From: an uncultured Neomegalonema sp.
GTDB taxonomy: Bacteria > Pseudomonadota > Alphaproteobacteria > Rhodobacterales > Rhodobacteraceae
Direction: 5' to 3'
Length of the DNA: 64,000 bases
Assembly (NCBI GenBank): GCA_938008165.1
Contig: CALLLP010000009.1
Span: 49,537 to 113,536 of the forward strand
The first letter of the stretch is position 1. The number at the start of each line of letters is the position of its first letter. Positions 29,028-39,785 of the stretch are shown here, in pieces. The notes under the pieces were generated by a model that was not told the DNA's origin, ran no database searches, and worked only from the letters and a program-made list of their open reading frames with translations. Made by a program: the position numbers and the translations under genes.

Positions 29028-30962
29028 TCAGGATACCTCCGCAACGGCAGCGCCGCCCATCAGAAGCCCCAGCTTCTCCGCCGTGACCGCCGACATGACC
29101 TGCGGTTCGGACAGGCGACCCCGGTGCAGCACGGCAACACGGTCGCAGAGGGCGAAAATCTCGTCGAGGTCCTGACTGATGACCACGATGGCCGCCCCTT
29201 TGGCCGCCAGTTCCATCAATGCCTTGTGAATTACGGTCGCCGCACCCGCATCGACCCCCCATGTCGGCTGCTCCACGATCAGGACCGATGGCTCGCGCAG
29301 GATCTCTCGCCCGATCACAAACTTTTGGAGATTGCCCCCCGACAGGGCGGCGGCAAACGGGTCTTTGCCCTCGGCGCGCACATCGAAGGCGTCGCGCAGC
29401 ATCGCCACCGCCCCCCGGCGCAGGCCGGTCGCATGATGGGTGAGACGGAAATTCTCGGACAAGCGCATATCGCCGATCGCGGCATGGCCGACCCGGCGTT
29501 CAGGAGCAAAGGCCATGCCCGCCCGGCGGCGGCGCAGAGGATCAAGCGCCCCGACCGCCCGGCCATTGATGCGGATGGCGCCGGGCCGCCGGGCCGGGCG
29601 CTCGCCGCTGAGGGCCGCGAACAACTCGGATTGACCCTCGCCCGCGACCCCCGCAATGCCGAAAATCTCGCCCCGGCGCGCGGCAAAGGTGATCCCGTCC
29701 AGCGACACGCCCCCCCCGGAGACCACGCGCAAATCGTCGACCTCCAACAGCGCCTTGCCGATCAGCGATGCCTGTTTGCGCGGGCGCTCGACCGTCGATC
29801 CGATCATCATTTCCGCCAGAGAGGCCACGGTCTCCTCACGCGGGTTACAGGTCGCGACGACCTTGCCCCGGCGCATCACCGTCGCGCTTTGGCACAGGGC
29901 ACGCACATCGTCGAGCCGGTGCGAAATGTAGAGAATCGCGCAGCCCTCTTCCGCCAGCCGATCCAGCACGACAAACAGCGCCTGCGCCTCCTGCGGCGTC
30001 AGAACCGATGTCGGCTCATCCATAATCAGGAGGCGCGGGTCCTGAAGCAGACACCGGATGATCTCGACGCGCTGACGCTCCCCCGCCGACAGGCTGGCAA
30101 GGCGTCGATCCGGCTCGATCCCAAGGCCATATTCCTCGCCGATCCGGCGCACATCCCGGCGGATGTCTCTCAGGCTGCGCCCCGGCAGAACGACGGCGAG
30201 ATTCTCGGCCACGCTCAAGGCTTCGAAGGTCGAAAAATGCTGAAAGACCATGCCGATACCCCGGCTCCGCGCCGCCGAGGGACTGTCGATCCGCACGGGA
30301 TGGCCATCGAGGCGGATCGTTCCGGTATCGGGTTGCAGAACACCGTAGATCATCTTCACGAGCGTCGATTTCCCGGCCCCGTTCTCGCCAAGCAACGCAT
30401 GTTTTTCGCCGGGAGACAGGGTCAGGGATACATCCTCCACCGCCCGCACTGCCCCAAACGCCTTGGACAGACCCGTCAGAACCAGCAGCGGAGCCGTATC
30501 CTCTGGCGCAGCGATTGGATCACCGGCGACCTGCGCCTGCATCGCGGGCAGCGGGGCCACCGTCGCCGTCTCTCTCAGGGCCGCCACCGGCTCAACCGGC
30601 AACACGGCAGGGGCGACGGGCGCGGCAGGGGCGATCGGAGCCGCGTTGGCGATCTGCTCGGACGAGGCTTCGCGCACGGGCGGGGCTTCGCGCACGGGTG
30701 GACGCGCACGCGGGGGCCGCAGCGATGTCAATCGCTTGGCATCGGGCGGGCGGAACCGCCCGACATCGCTCATGGAAACGAAGACACGATCCGGCTTTCG
30801 GGCCTTGGGTCCATAGCGCGCCGAAACCGGATGCACCGGCTTGGGGATATGGGGCACCGGCACAATGCTGGGGGGCCTTTTCCCGGCATGGGATGAATAG
30901 GAGACGGTGATGTCGATATTCTGTCGATCGACCTCCACGATAACGCGTCTCCTGTTCAGCAT
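29028..30962 (-). CDS. ABC transporter ATP-binding protein, BMP/nucleoside (YufO-like), two ATPase domains, with Pro/Ala-rich N-terminal extension (start uncertain)
   Basis: Walker [17 protein letters not shown], Walker [14 protein letters not shown]; second domain [32 protein letters not shown]; about 140-aa extension before the first ATPase domain. Confidence 0.9.
   Translation of the reverse strand: MLNRRRVIVEVDRQNIDITVSYSSHAGKRPPSIVPVPHIPKPVHPVSARYGPKARKPDRVFVSMSDVGRFRPPDAKRLTSLRPPRARPPVREAPPVREASSEQIANAAPIAPAAPVAPAVLPVEPVAALRETATVAPLPAMQAQVAGDPIAAPEDTAPLLVLTGLSKAFGAVRAVEDVSLTLSPGEKHALLGENGAGKSTLVKMIYGVLQPDTGTIRLDGHPVRIDSPSAARSRGIGMVFQHFSTFEALSVAENLAVVLPGRSLRDIRRDVRRIGEEYGLGIEPDRRLASLSAGERQRVEIIRCLLQDPRLLIMDEPTSVLTPQEAQALFVVLDRLAEEGCAILYISHRLDDVRALCQSATVMRRGKVVATCNPREETVASLAEMMIGSTVERPRKQASLIGKALLEVDDLRVVSGGGVSLDGITFAARRGEIFGIAGVAGEGQSELFAALSGERPARRPGAIRINGRAVGALDPLRRRRAGMAFAPERRVGHAAIGDMRLSENFRLTHHATGLRRGAVAMLRDAFDVRAEGKDPFAAALSGGNLQKFVIGREILREPSVLIVEQPTWGVDAGAATVIHKALMELAAKGAAIVVISQDLDEIFALCDRVAVLHRGRLSEPQVMSAVTAEKLGLLMGGAAVAEVS
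30666..30701 (-). repeat. Tandem 18-bp repeat (2 copies, 1 mismatch) inside the N-terminal extension
   Basis: GGCTTCGCGCACGGGCGG / GGCTTCGCGCACGGGTGG, encodes [12 protein letters not shown]. Confidence 0.8.
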
Positions 30963-31017
30963 ACCCGCCGGTCAGCGCACCCGGCAGTCAGAGACATGAC
31001 CGGGGCAGAAGGACGAG

Positions 31018-31230
31018 TCAACTGTCGCGGATCGGAGCCTGCGCCATCGTCTCGAACGGGCCGATGGTGGTGGATGCGCGGGCCGGGGGCAGCGCGTCTT
31101 TTGTGGCCGGGTCAAACAAGGTCGCCAGAACGGAGGGCGAGGGCACCATATCGCATCCGAGAGCTTCCGGTTCGGCCTCTGCCCCGCGCCGCGAGAAGAG
31201 CTTTTCTAAAATCGATACCATCCGCCCCAT
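31018..31230 (-). CDS. Small hypothetical protein (70 aa), tentative
   Basis: Only open frame on the minus strand here; Shine-Dalgarno-like GGAGGG upstream but poorly spaced. Confidence 0.3.
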   Translation of the reverse strand: MGRMVSILEKLFSRRGAEAEPEALGCDMVPSPSVLATLFDPATKDALPPARASTTIGPFETMAQAPIRDS

Positions 31231-31391
31231 GCCCCCATACTCTGCGTCCCTCCAACCAAAGTTATGCTAGAGGTTGTTCATGTCCAGTTAGAAAACGGGC
31301 GGGGTTGCAGGTTTTTTCATCTGCACACACCGCATCGCCCAACTGCCCTTCAATCAACAGCAATTCTGGGGCCAAAGGGTAACAATACCGC

Positions 31392-31955
31392 TTATTTGAC
31401 CAGACCACATTGCGTCACGATCCCGTCAAGGCGTTGGTCGGTGGCCTCAATCGGCACCGAATCCATTTCCTGTTCTGCATATGCGTATCCATAGGCCCGT
31501 GCGGGACCACGGGCGCGCAATCCTTCAAGCGTGCGGTCATAGAACCCGCCACCATAGCCAAGCCGCCAGAATGCGCGGTCATAGGCGAGCATCGGCGCGA
31601 TCAGCACGCTCGGCACCACCTCCCGCGCATCGACGGGAATCTCGGCCCCGAAAGCCCCTTTTTCCATGGGTGTATCCGGCGTCCAGACTCGAAAGACCAG
31701 CGGCTGTGCCTCCCCCACGATAACCGGAACGCACAGGCGCGTTCCCTGCGCGTGCAATGCGATCATCAGAGGCGTCGGATCAAGTTCGCTGAAAATAGGG
31801 CGATACCCGGATACGATGTCATCCGGGGCCAGCGTCACGGCATCCAAAAACACCGCCATCGCCGCCTGTGCCGCATCGGGATGGGCCGCACGCGCCGCTT
31901 TCCGGCGGGCCTTGGCCGCTTTGCGCGCGGCATCCTTTGTATCGAAAAGGGTCAT
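31392..31955 (-). CDS. 5-formyltetrahydrofolate cyclo-ligase
   Basis: C-terminal RLGYGGGFYDRTLEGLRARGPARAYGYAYAEQEMDSVPIEATDQRLDGIVT diagnostic. Confidence 0.93.
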   Translation of the reverse strand: MTLFDTKDAARKAAKARRKAARAAHPDAAQAAMAVFLDAVTLAPDDIVSGYRPIFSELDPTPLMIALHAQGTRLCVPVIVGEAQPLVFRVWTPDTPMEKGAFGAEIPVDAREVVPSVLIAPMLAYDRAFWRLGYGGGFYDRTLEGLRARGPARAYGYAYAEQEMDSVPIEATDQRLDGIVTQCGLVK

Positions 31956-31959
31956 GAGT

Positions 31960-32125
31960 GGCGGAGCCGTTTCAACCGTTGGAACACAAGATCCCCGTTA
32001 GCCTGGTAAACCAGGTGGGCACCGCATATCCCAGACCACGGTCCGGGGCAGGGGCAGTTCCCGCAGAGATATTTATGGCTGATGGGTTCTGTTTCCTGAC
32101 GCATTGCACAGCGCCCGCCGCCGAT
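31960..32125 (-). ncRNA. ssrS: Probable 6S RNA (SsrS), approximate ends
   Basis: Intergenic, directly upstream of 5-FTHF cyclo-ligase (conserved 6S neighbourhood); rod-like folding: GGAA..CCC pairs with GGGG..TTCC, apical hairpins CCGGACCGTGGTCTGG and CCTGGTTTACCAGG. Confidence 0.6.
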
Positions 32126-32158
32126 CAACATAGGCCACCATAGCCCGGATTACCAGTA

Positions 32159-32566
32159 TCACGTCAGGGCACCGACGATCATCGCCAGCGCGGCCCCGAT
32201 GCTCAGATGAATGCGAAGCCGCCTGAACCACGGGGGCAGATTGCCGCCCATGTCATAAAACAGCGCCGCCCCAAAACCGACCGCCAGCACCCAGAACGCC
32301 TCTGGTCCCAGCCACAGGATCGCACCCCATCCCGCCAGTGACAGGACGACCGAGACGATCATGGCCCCGCCCGCCTGGGGGTTATCGAGCGAACGCCCCC
32401 AGATGATTCCCCCCAGAAACGACAGGATAATCGCCCCATAGGAGAGCAGGGACAACCGCGCGAGTGGCGCAGAGATAAAGCCCGTCAGCAGCGGATCGAG
32501 CGCCAGAAAAACGAACGGGATCAGACCCGCATAGCCGAGAATCTGGGCAATCCATGCGGTTTTCAT
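32159..32566 (-). CDS. DUF3429-type small integral membrane protein
   Basis: 135 aa, about 5 TM; ILGYAGLIPFVFLA and YGAIILSFLGGIIWG typical of DUF3429. Confidence 0.75.
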   Translation of the reverse strand: MKTAWIAQILGYAGLIPFVFLALDPLLTGFISAPLARLSLLSYGAIILSFLGGIIWGRSLDNPQAGGAMIVSVVLSLAGWGAILWLGPEAFWVLAVGFGAALFYDMGGNLPPWFRRLRIHLSIGAALAMIVGALT

Positions 32567-32572
32567 GGCGCG

Positions 32573-33571
32573 TTACGCTTCTTCGGGATAGGTGGGATAG
32601 AGACCCTGCACCCGCGCAAGTTGCTGCACGAGCGCCAGCACGCTGTCAAGGGCGGGGGTCGGCACCTCGACGATGCGCCCCATCTCCTGCACCGCCGTCA
32701 CCAGCGCGTCGATCTCCATCGGCTTGCCCGCTTCGAGGTCCTGCAGCATCGAGGTGCGATGCGCGCCGACCTTGGCCGCGCCATTGATCCGCCGCTCCAC
32801 ATCGACCCGGAAACTTGAGCCGAGCTTTTCAGCGATCTGCTGCCCTTCGAGCATCATCGATTTCGCCAGCGCCCGGCTGCCCGGATCGGTCGCCACGATG
32901 TCGAGAGTCGCGCGGGTCAGGGCGGAGATCGGATTAAAGCACAGGTTCCCCCACAGTTTGAGCCATAATTCCGAGCGAATATCGTCGAGCACGGGGGCCT
33001 TGAAACCGCCCTCCTCCAGCATTCCGGCGATTTTCGTGATCCGGTCCGTCGTCTCGCCAGATGGCTCACCCAGCGCAAACTTGTCGCCGTAGACATGCTG
33101 AATCACCCCCGGCTCCGAAATCTCGGTGGCCGGATAGACGCTGCACCCGATGGCCCGCTCGGGACCGACGAGAGACCATTGCCGGTCGCCCCGGTCGACG
33201 GCATCGAGATGACGGCCCTCATACTCGCCGCCGATCTTGTGAAAATACCACCACGGCACCCCGTTCTGACAGGTCACCACCGCCGTATCCGGCCCCAGAA
33301 GCGGCTGGATATGCTCGGCGGAGGCCCAGGATTGATGCGCCTTGAGACAGTTGAACACCACATCCTGCGGTCCCAGATCGGCGGGATCGCTGGACGCCGC
33401 CATCTGGGCGACATGCTCCTCCCCGTCACGAATCAGCTTCAGCCCCTTCGTGCGGATCGCTTCCAGATGCGGCCCCCGCGCGATGATCGACAATTCGGCA
33501 CCTTCGGCACGGGATAGTCCCGCCGCCAGAAATCCTCCGATGGCGCCTGCGCCGTAGATACAGATTTTCAT
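32573..33571 (-). CDS. 2-dehydropantoate 2-reductase family protein (PanE/ApbA-like)
   Basis: MKICIYGAGAIGGFLAAGLSR Rossmann; LWLKLWGNLCFNPISALTRAT; start at 33571. Confidence 0.88.
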   Translation of the reverse strand: MKICIYGAGAIGGFLAAGLSRAEGAELSIIARGPHLEAIRTKGLKLIRDGEEHVAQMAASSDPADLGPQDVVFNCLKAHQSWASAEHIQPLLGPDTAVVTCQNGVPWWYFHKIGGEYEGRHLDAVDRGDRQWSLVGPERAIGCSVYPATEISEPGVIQHVYGDKFALGEPSGETTDRITKIAGMLEEGGFKAPVLDDIRSELWLKLWGNLCFNPISALTRATLDIVATDPGSRALAKSMMLEGQQIAEKLGSSFRVDVERRINGAAKVGAHRTSMLQDLEAGKPMEIDALVTAVQEMGRIVEVPTPALDSVLALVQQLARVQGLYPTYPEEA

Positions 33572-33575
33572 GTCG

Positions 33576-35210
33576 TCATGCCTCGGCAGGGGAGCCGCCA
33601 CGTATCTTGCGCACGGCCCAGATAATGATGGGAAGCACGATCAGAATAACCGCGATCCAAGTGGTCACCGGAGCGATCCACCATTCCTGTCCCTTACCAT
33701 CACGATCAAAGAAAGGATTCCAGAAAATTGCGAAATTGCCATCGGAAAGCAGCAGCGATTGACGCATCTTTTCTTCCGCCGTCGTCCCCAGCACCACGGC
33801 GAGAACCGCCGGAGCAAGCGGATAATCGAGAATCCGCAGCATATAGGCCCCGAACCCAAACAACACCATCAGCCAGACATCGTACATATTGTCATAGGCG
33901 GCATAGGTGCCGATGATCGACAGGACGAAGATCACAGGCGCAAGAATGGTAAAGGGCATCCGCAGCACCGCGAGGAACAACGGAATAAACGCCAGATTGA
34001 CCAGCACGGCCACGATATTCGAGATGTAGAACGACCCGATCAGTGGCCAGACGAATTCCGGCCGATCCTCGAACAATCTCGGCCCCGGCTCCAACCCCCA
34101 GATCACCATCCCCGCCAGCAGAACGGCGGTCGTGGGCGAGCCGGGAATGCCCAGCGTCATCATCGGCAGCATCGCCCCCGTCGAGGCGGAGTTATTCGCC
34201 GCCTCAGGCGCGGCCACACCGTCCGGGTTGCCCTCGCCATAGCTTTTGGGATTGCGCGAGGTCATCTTGGACACGCCATAGGACATCAACGATCCGGGCG
34301 TGGCCCCCGCCGCGGGCAGGATACCGACGAAAAAGCCCAGCAGCGAGCCGATCATCGTGCCTTTCCACGCGTCCTTCATGCCGACGATGCCCGCCATGAT
34401 ACGGCGGAAACTGATCGTCGTCTCGGTCATCGTGACCTTGTAGCGGCTGGCATTGATCGTCCAGATCATCTCGCCGATGCCATAGACCCCGATGGCCAGC
34501 ACCAGAAACTGAATGCCCCGGCTGAACCAGCTGACCGAATCGAAGAACGGCACAGCCTCAGTACCGGCCCCGAAGGTTTCCAGCACAGCCGTTTGCTCGC
34601 GCTCGTTCATGAAGATCAGGCGCGGCTCGCCCGAAATGGTGTCGAAGCCGACCGTGGCCAGCAACAGGCCGAAAAAGATCGAGAACATCGTCTTGGGAAT
34701 GTCATCCCCGCCCAGCCCGATAAAGGTCGCAAAGGCCAGCAGCATCAGCGCGAAAATCTCTGGATTGCCGAAATCCAGCGCCACCGAGGACAGGATGGGC
34801 GCAAACCCGGTGAAGAACAGCGTCGCCACCGTTCCCCCGATAAAGGACGCCACGGCGGCGGTGACCAATGCGCGGTCGGCATTGCCCTGCAAAGCCATGG
34901 GTCGCCCGTCAAAAGTGGTCGCCACAGCGGTCGATGCGCCGGGTATCCCCAGCGTAATCGATGAAATCGCGCCCCCATACATCGCGCCGTAATAGATCGC
35001 GGCCAAAAAGATCATCGGCGCGGCGGGGTCCGAAGTCGCCTCGTTGATCACGAAGGTAAAGGGCAGCAGGATCGCCACCCCGTTGACCGAGCCAAGACCC
35101 GGCAAGGCCCCGACAAACAATCCGACGATCACGCCGATAACCGCCAGCGCGAGGTTATGCGGCTGTACCGCAATCCACAGACCGTCCATCAATGCGGAAA
35201 CGATTTCCAT
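33576..35210 (-). CDS. tctA: Tripartite tricarboxylate transporter permease TctA
   Basis: GALPGLGSVNGVAILLPFTF, GIPGASTAVATTFDGRPMALQG, TLGIPGSPTTAVLLAGMVIWGLEPGP. Confidence 0.95.
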   Translation of the reverse strand: MEIVSALMDGLWIAVQPHNLALAVIGVIVGLFVGALPGLGSVNGVAILLPFTFVINEATSDPAAPMIFLAAIYYGAMYGGAISSITLGIPGASTAVATTFDGRPMALQGNADRALVTAAVASFIGGTVATLFFTGFAPILSSVALDFGNPEIFALMLLAFATFIGLGGDDIPKTMFSIFFGLLLATVGFDTISGEPRLIFMNEREQTAVLETFGAGTEAVPFFDSVSWFSRGIQFLVLAIGVYGIGEMIWTINASRYKVTMTETTISFRRIMAGIVGMKDAWKGTMIGSLLGFFVGILPAAGATPGSLMSYGVSKMTSRNPKSYGEGNPDGVAAPEAANNSASTGAMLPMMTLGIPGSPTTAVLLAGMVIWGLEPGPRLFEDRPEFVWPLIGSFYISNIVAVLVNLAFIPLFLAVLRMPFTILAPVIFVLSIIGTYAAYDNMYDVWLMVLFGFGAYMLRILDYPLAPAVLAVVLGTTAEEKMRQSLLLSDGNFAIFWNPFFDRDGKGQEWWIAPVTTWIAVILIVLPIIIWAVRKIRGGSPAEA

Positions 35211-35222
35211 CTATGGTTCCTC

Positions 35223-35846
35223 CTAATGCCGGGCCGAGCGCGCAATGACGGCCAGAATGGCCCCCGAAACGGCAAAGCACAGCACGATGACCAAGAGCGA
35301 TTGATCCCGGAAGAACGTCCCCACCGGGTTATAAAACGTATCCTCGATCCACCGCGTGCCCTTGGGTTGCACCTTGGTCATCACGATGTCGAAGAACAGA
35401 TACAGCCAGAAGGGCACCACAAGACAGGTGGCGACCGACAGGGACAGCGGATGCCGCCCAAGGATCTGCATGTAATAGAAGATAAAGACCGCAATCGCCG
35501 CATACATGCTGATGAGATCGATCAGGATCAAAAACCCGATCAGCCCTCCCCCCACGAGCAACAGCATCTTTTTCGCATAGCCATCCATGAACGGCTCGTC
35601 CGATTGGGATGGCGGCGATGTGCGGCGGATGGTGTTGATGATGATCCAGATACAGGACACCAGCATACCAAGCGCGAGATAGAACGGCCAAAAGCCCTTG
35701 CCCGGCCCCGATCCATCGATATTGATACCGGTATTCGCCCAATGGACGTATTCCGTGTCCCATTCCGGCCCCTCGCCCGCCTTCCACATCAGGTAGACGG
35801 AGAGCAGCCCCAGAATGATGGCGGTGATGAATTCCGCACGTCGCAT
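35223..35846 (-). CDS. tctB: Tripartite tricarboxylate transporter TctB family protein
   Basis: Small multi-TM protein between TctC and TctA. Confidence 0.88.
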   Translation of the reverse strand: MRRAEFITAIILGLLSVYLMWKAGEGPEWDTEYVHWANTGINIDGSGPGKGFWPFYLALGMLVSCIWIIINTIRRTSPPSQSDEPFMDGYAKKMLLLVGGGLIGFLILIDLISMYAAIAVFIFYYMQILGRHPLSLSVATCLVVPFWLYLFFDIVMTKVQPKGTRWIEDTFYNPVGTFFRDQSLLVIVLCFAVSGAILAVIARSARH

Positions 35847-35970
35847 GAATTACCTCGTTCAGGTAAGAACGCCCCGTGCCCCGGCCAAAAACCGGGACCT
35901 CGACGGTCATCGAAGGTCGGTAGGATGCCCCGGCACCGGGCCGGGGCAAAGCGCATCGCAGAAAGCGCGT

Positions 35971-36945
35971 TTACTTGATCGCGCCGGATGCCTTGAGAAT
36001 CTTCTCGTGATTCTCGATCTGGACACCCCAGTATTCGCTCAGTTCTTCACCGCTCATGAGATCACCCATCAGCGACTTGTCGTTCTTGTATTTCTGCCAA
36101 GCATCCGATTCGTAGACCTTGGTGAAGAGAGCGGTGTAATACGCCTGTGCCTCGTCGGACATGCCGGGAGCACCGACGACCGAACGCTGCATGAAATAGG
36201 CGAAATCGTCGCCATCGCTGACCTCGTTATGGGTCGGCGTGTCCGGGAACATGGGCAGACGCTCGTTCGTGAAGGCCACGATCGGCACCACATCACCCGA
36301 TTCATAGAAGCCGAGCGCTTCGGAAGGGTTGTTGACCGAAGACTGGATCTGCTTACCCGCGAGATCCTTCGCCACCGCGCCACCGCCTTTATAGGGGATG
36401 TACTTGATGTCGAGACCATAGGCTTCATTCAGGTGATCGGTGATGATGTTGTCTTCCGAGTTTTTCCCGGTGCCGCCCATCACCCATTTGTTGCCGCGCT
36501 TTTTCACTTCGGCAATGAATTCGTCGAGGGTGGTGATGCCCTCATCCTTGTGGACCCAGAGCACGAAGGTGTCTTCGGCCATGCGCGCGACGGGGGCAAA
36601 GGCCATGTTGTCGACCTTCAGGCCCGGCTGACGCAGGGGCGTGGTGTAGAACGAGTTGAGCGTGACCATGATCGAATGGTCGGGGTCGTTAACACCGTTC
36701 ATATAGGTCAGCGCCTCGGCGCCCGAACCGCCCGATTTATTGGTGGGAACGAGAGGCTGCCCAGCCAGATCGTTTTGCTCCACGATGGATTGCATCAGGC
36801 GCGCCATCTTGTCGGCGCCGCCGCCCTTGCCCGCCATGATGACGAAGTCGATGGGCTTCGATGGCTCGAAAGCCGATGCGGCAGTCGCGGTAAGCGCCAT
36901 GCCAAGCGCCGCAGCGCCAAGGGTCAGTGTCTTGAGAAGTCGCAT
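35971..36945 (-). CDS. tctC: Tripartite tricarboxylate transporter substrate-binding protein TctC family
   Basis: Signal peptide; PSKPIDFVIMAGKGGGADKMARLM; VMGGTGKNSEDNI; upstream of tctBA. Confidence 0.9.
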   Translation of the reverse strand: MRLLKTLTLGAAALGMALTATAASAFEPSKPIDFVIMAGKGGGADKMARLMQSIVEQNDLAGQPLVPTNKSGGSGAEALTYMNGVNDPDHSIMVTLNSFYTTPLRQPGLKVDNMAFAPVARMAEDTFVLWVHKDEGITTLDEFIAEVKKRGNKWVMGGTGKNSEDNIITDHLNEAYGLDIKYIPYKGGGAVAKDLAGKQIQSSVNNPSEALGFYESGDVVPIVAFTNERLPMFPDTPTHNEVSDGDDFAYFMQRSVVGAPGMSDEAQAYYTALFTKVYESDAWQKYKNDKSLMGDLMSGEELSEYWGVQIENHEKILKASGAIK

Positions 36946-37050
36946 ATTTCTCTTCCTCCGGTTTTAGCCCGTTTCGGGGCATGATGCGATGCCGCTTTTT
37001 TTATGCAGCTTGTCGCCATTCGTATCAGCGTGTCCTACGCAACCTCACTC

Positions 37051-37066
37051 TCGCGCATGGGCGCGA
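37051..37066 (-). terminator. Hairpin downstream of usp gene (TCGCGC-N4-GCGCGA), no T-tract
   Basis: Perfect 6-bp stem, 4-nt loop in the intergenic region. Confidence 0.3.
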
Positions 37067-37105
37067 CTCGCGCAATATAGTTTCACCAAACGACATCAGC
37101 GGGCA

Positions 37106-37960
37106 TCAATGCACCATCACGACCGGCAAGGTTGCATGATCGACCACCGCCTGCGTGTTTCCGCCGAATACCGTCTCCCGCTCGTGACTGTCGCCATACG
37201 CGCCCATCACCAGCATATCCGCGCCAGCCTTCTCGGATTCTTCCAACAGGTCGGTCCCGACGGAACTGCGCACCGAAAAGCGGACCAGCCGCACCTCGAC
37301 CCCGCGCAAGGACAGCGTCGTGACAAGGTCTTCCGCCGTTGCGCCGTGGATTTCCTCGCCCGCCGTCAGAACCGTGACCTCCCGCGCCGCCTCGATCAGC
37401 GGCATCGACAGCGCAAGCGCCCGGCTGGCCTCCATCGATCCGTTCCAACCGATCGCGATTCGCTCGCCCAGCGTTTCGGGCATGGTTTCGCGCGGAGGGC
37501 ACATCAGGACCGGGCGTCCACTGGCAAACAGCGCCGATCTCAGAGTATTCGCCCCAAGGTTACGGTCCCGATCCGGCTTTGGCACCATGATGAGATCGGC
37601 CAGCCGTCCGTGATGTTTGAGAACGTCGATCTGGCGACCGGCGGCCTCCTGCCACGATGCCGATGCACTGCCCGATCCGGGGGCACCATGCACCAGACCC
37701 ATCTGAGCGATCAAAGACAGGAACTCCGCATAGAGCGCCTGTTCCTCCTCATCCGCAAGCTTGCCAGCGGATGCCTTGATCTGCTCGCGCAGGAAGCCCG
37801 GCACCGGCACACCATAGGGCAGCAAATCGGCAGGGCGCGGGCGGCAATGCAACACCGTCACATGGGCCGCGAACCGCTTGGCGAGAACGGCGGCATGGGC
37901 AAGGACATTATTGCCCTTGCCATCGCCGCGCACCGGAAGCGTGATACTGCGAATTGTCAT
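37106..37960 (-). CDS. Universal stress protein, UspA family
   Basis: C-terminal DMLVMGAYGDSHERETVFGGNTQAVVDHATLPVVMVH (G-2x-G-9x-G(S/T/N)). Confidence 0.9.
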   Translation of the reverse strand: MTIRSITLPVRGDGKGNNVLAHAAVLAKRFAAHVTVLHCRPRPADLLPYGVPVPGFLREQIKASAGKLADEEEQALYAEFLSLIAQMGLVHGAPGSGSASASWQEAAGRQIDVLKHHGRLADLIMVPKPDRDRNLGANTLRSALFASGRPVLMCPPRETMPETLGERIAIGWNGSMEASRALALSMPLIEAAREVTVLTAGEEIHGATAEDLVTTLSLRGVEVRLVRFSVRSSVGTDLLEESEKAGADMLVMGAYGDSHERETVFGGNTQAVVDHATLPVVMVH

Positions 37961-38078
37961 GGCTGGCCCCCTTGCATACGCAGCCCGTCACTCGGCCCAA
38001 GGCCCCGCAGGGCAGCAACCTGCTCCACGACCCCCCGGCAAAGGCTTGGGGCCACACCACAAAAGAGACCAGCCCACA

Positions 38079-39746
38079 TCAGAACAGCCCCTGCACGTTG
38101 CCGTCGTCATCGAGCATGATGCTCTCCGCCGAGGGCACGCGCGGCAGGCCGGGCATGGTCATGATCTCGCCACAGATCGCGACGACGAAGCCCGCCCCCG
38201 CCGACAGCCGCACTTCACGCACGGGGATGTCGAACCCGGTCGGCGCGCCGCGCTGGTTCGGATCGGTCGAGAAGCTGTACTGCGTCTTGGCCATGCATAC
38301 CGGCAGGGCGCCGTATCCCTGATCTTCCCAGGTCTTGAGCTGATCGCGGATTTTCTTGTCCATAACGACGGAATCGGCGCGGTAGATGCCGGTGGCAATC
38401 GCCTCGATTTTCTCGGCCAGACCCATATCGTCGGGGTAGAGCGGCTGATACGCCGCCTTGCCGCCATCGATGATCTCGACGACCTTATTCGCCAGATCCT
38501 CGGTGCCCGCACCGCCATTCGCCCAATGCTTGCAAAGGACGGCTTCGGTGCCCATCGTGGCCACGAAATCCTTGACCGCCTGCACTTCGGCATCGCTGTC
38601 GCCGTTGAAATGGTTGATCGCCACCACCGCCGGAACACCGAATTTCTGGATATTCTCGATGTGGCGGCCAAGGTTGGCACAGCCCGATTTGACCGCATCG
38701 ACATTCTCGTTTCCGAGATCGCCCTTGGCCACGCCGCCATTCATCTTCATCGCCCGCACGGTGGCGACGATGACGACGGCTTTTGGTTTCAGGCCCGCCT
38801 TGCGGCATTTGATATTCAGGAACTTCTCGGCCCCCAGATCGGCCCCGAAGCCCGCTTCGGTCACAACGTAATCGCACAGCTTCAGCGCGGTCTTCGTCGC
38901 CACGACCGAGTTACAGCCATGGGCGATATTGGCGAAGGGACCGCCATGGACGAAGGCAGGGTTGTTCTCCAGCGTCTGCACGAGGTTCGGCTGCATCGCA
39001 TCCTTGAGCAGCACGGTCATCGCGCCATCGGCCTTGATATCGCGGCAGAAGACGGGGCTGCGGTCGCGGCGATAGGCGACGATCATGTCGCCGAGGCGCT
39101 TTTGCAGATCATCGAGATCGTTCGCGAGGCACAGGATCGCCATGACTTCCGACGCGACCGTGATGTCAAAGCCCGTCTCGCGGGGAAAGCCATTGGCCAC
39201 GCCCCCAAGCGATGCCGTAATCTGGCGCAGCGCGCGGTCGTTCATATCCAGCACACGCCGCCAGACGACCCGGCGCACGTCGATTTCCTGTTCATTGCCC
39301 CAATAGACATGGTTGTCGAGCATCGCGGAGCACAGGTTATGCGCGCTGGTAATGGCATGAAAATCGCCCGTGAAATGGAGGTTCATCTCCTCCATCGGCA
39401 CGACCTGCGCATAGCCACCGCCTGCCGCGCCGCCCTTCATGCCAAAGTTTGGCCCAAGCGATGCCTCACGGATGCAGACCATCGCCTTTTTGCCGATCTT
39501 GTTCAGCCCATCGCCCAGACCAACGGTCGTCGTGGTCTTGCCCTCGCCCGCCGGGGTGGGGTTGATGGCGGTGACGAGGATCAGATTGCCATCGGCATCA
39601 TTCGCCTTCGACTTGATGAACTCGGCGGAGACCTTCGCCTTATCATGGCCATAGGGCAGCAGATCGTCAGACCCGATGCCGATCTTCGCACCGATCTCCT
39701 GAATGGGTTTTTTATTGGCCTTGCGGGCGATTTCAATATCGGACAT
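38079..39746 (-). CDS. fhs: Formate--tetrahydrofolate ligase
   Basis: [67 protein letters not shown]. Confidence 0.97.
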   Translation of the reverse strand: MSDIEIARKANKKPIQEIGAKIGIGSDDLLPYGHDKAKVSAEFIKSKANDADGNLILVTAINPTPAGEGKTTTTVGLGDGLNKIGKKAMVCIREASLGPNFGMKGGAAGGGYAQVVPMEEMNLHFTGDFHAITSAHNLCSAMLDNHVYWGNEQEIDVRRVVWRRVLDMNDRALRQITASLGGVANGFPRETGFDITVASEVMAILCLANDLDDLQKRLGDMIVAYRRDRSPVFCRDIKADGAMTVLLKDAMQPNLVQTLENNPAFVHGGPFANIAHGCNSVVATKTALKLCDYVVTEAGFGADLGAEKFLNIKCRKAGLKPKAVVIVATVRAMKMNGGVAKGDLGNENVDAVKSGCANLGRHIENIQKFGVPAVVAINHFNGDSDAEVQAVKDFVATMGTEAVLCKHWANGGAGTEDLANKVVEIIDGGKAAYQPLYPDDMGLAEKIEAIATGIYRADSVVMDKKIRDQLKTWEDQGYGALPVCMAKTQYSFSTDPNQRGAPTGFDIPVREVRLSAGAGFVVAICGEIMTMPGLPRVPSAESIMLDDDGNVQGLF

Positions 39747-39785
39747 TCCAGCTTCCCTTGTCGCGCTTTCGCGCTTTGACTTGTT

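Noticed and set aside
28434-30896. 820-aa plus-strand ORF
   Set aside because: Antisense to the ABC ATPase and permease; Arg/Gln/His/Pro-rich translation with no domain, a GC-skewed shadow ORF.
33570-34964. 464-aa plus-strand ORF opposite tctA
   Set aside because: Antisense shadow ORF; TctA motifs on the minus strand are decisive.
37878-39779. 633-aa plus-strand ORF
   Set aside because: Antisense to fhs, whose sequence is highly conserved; shadow ORF.
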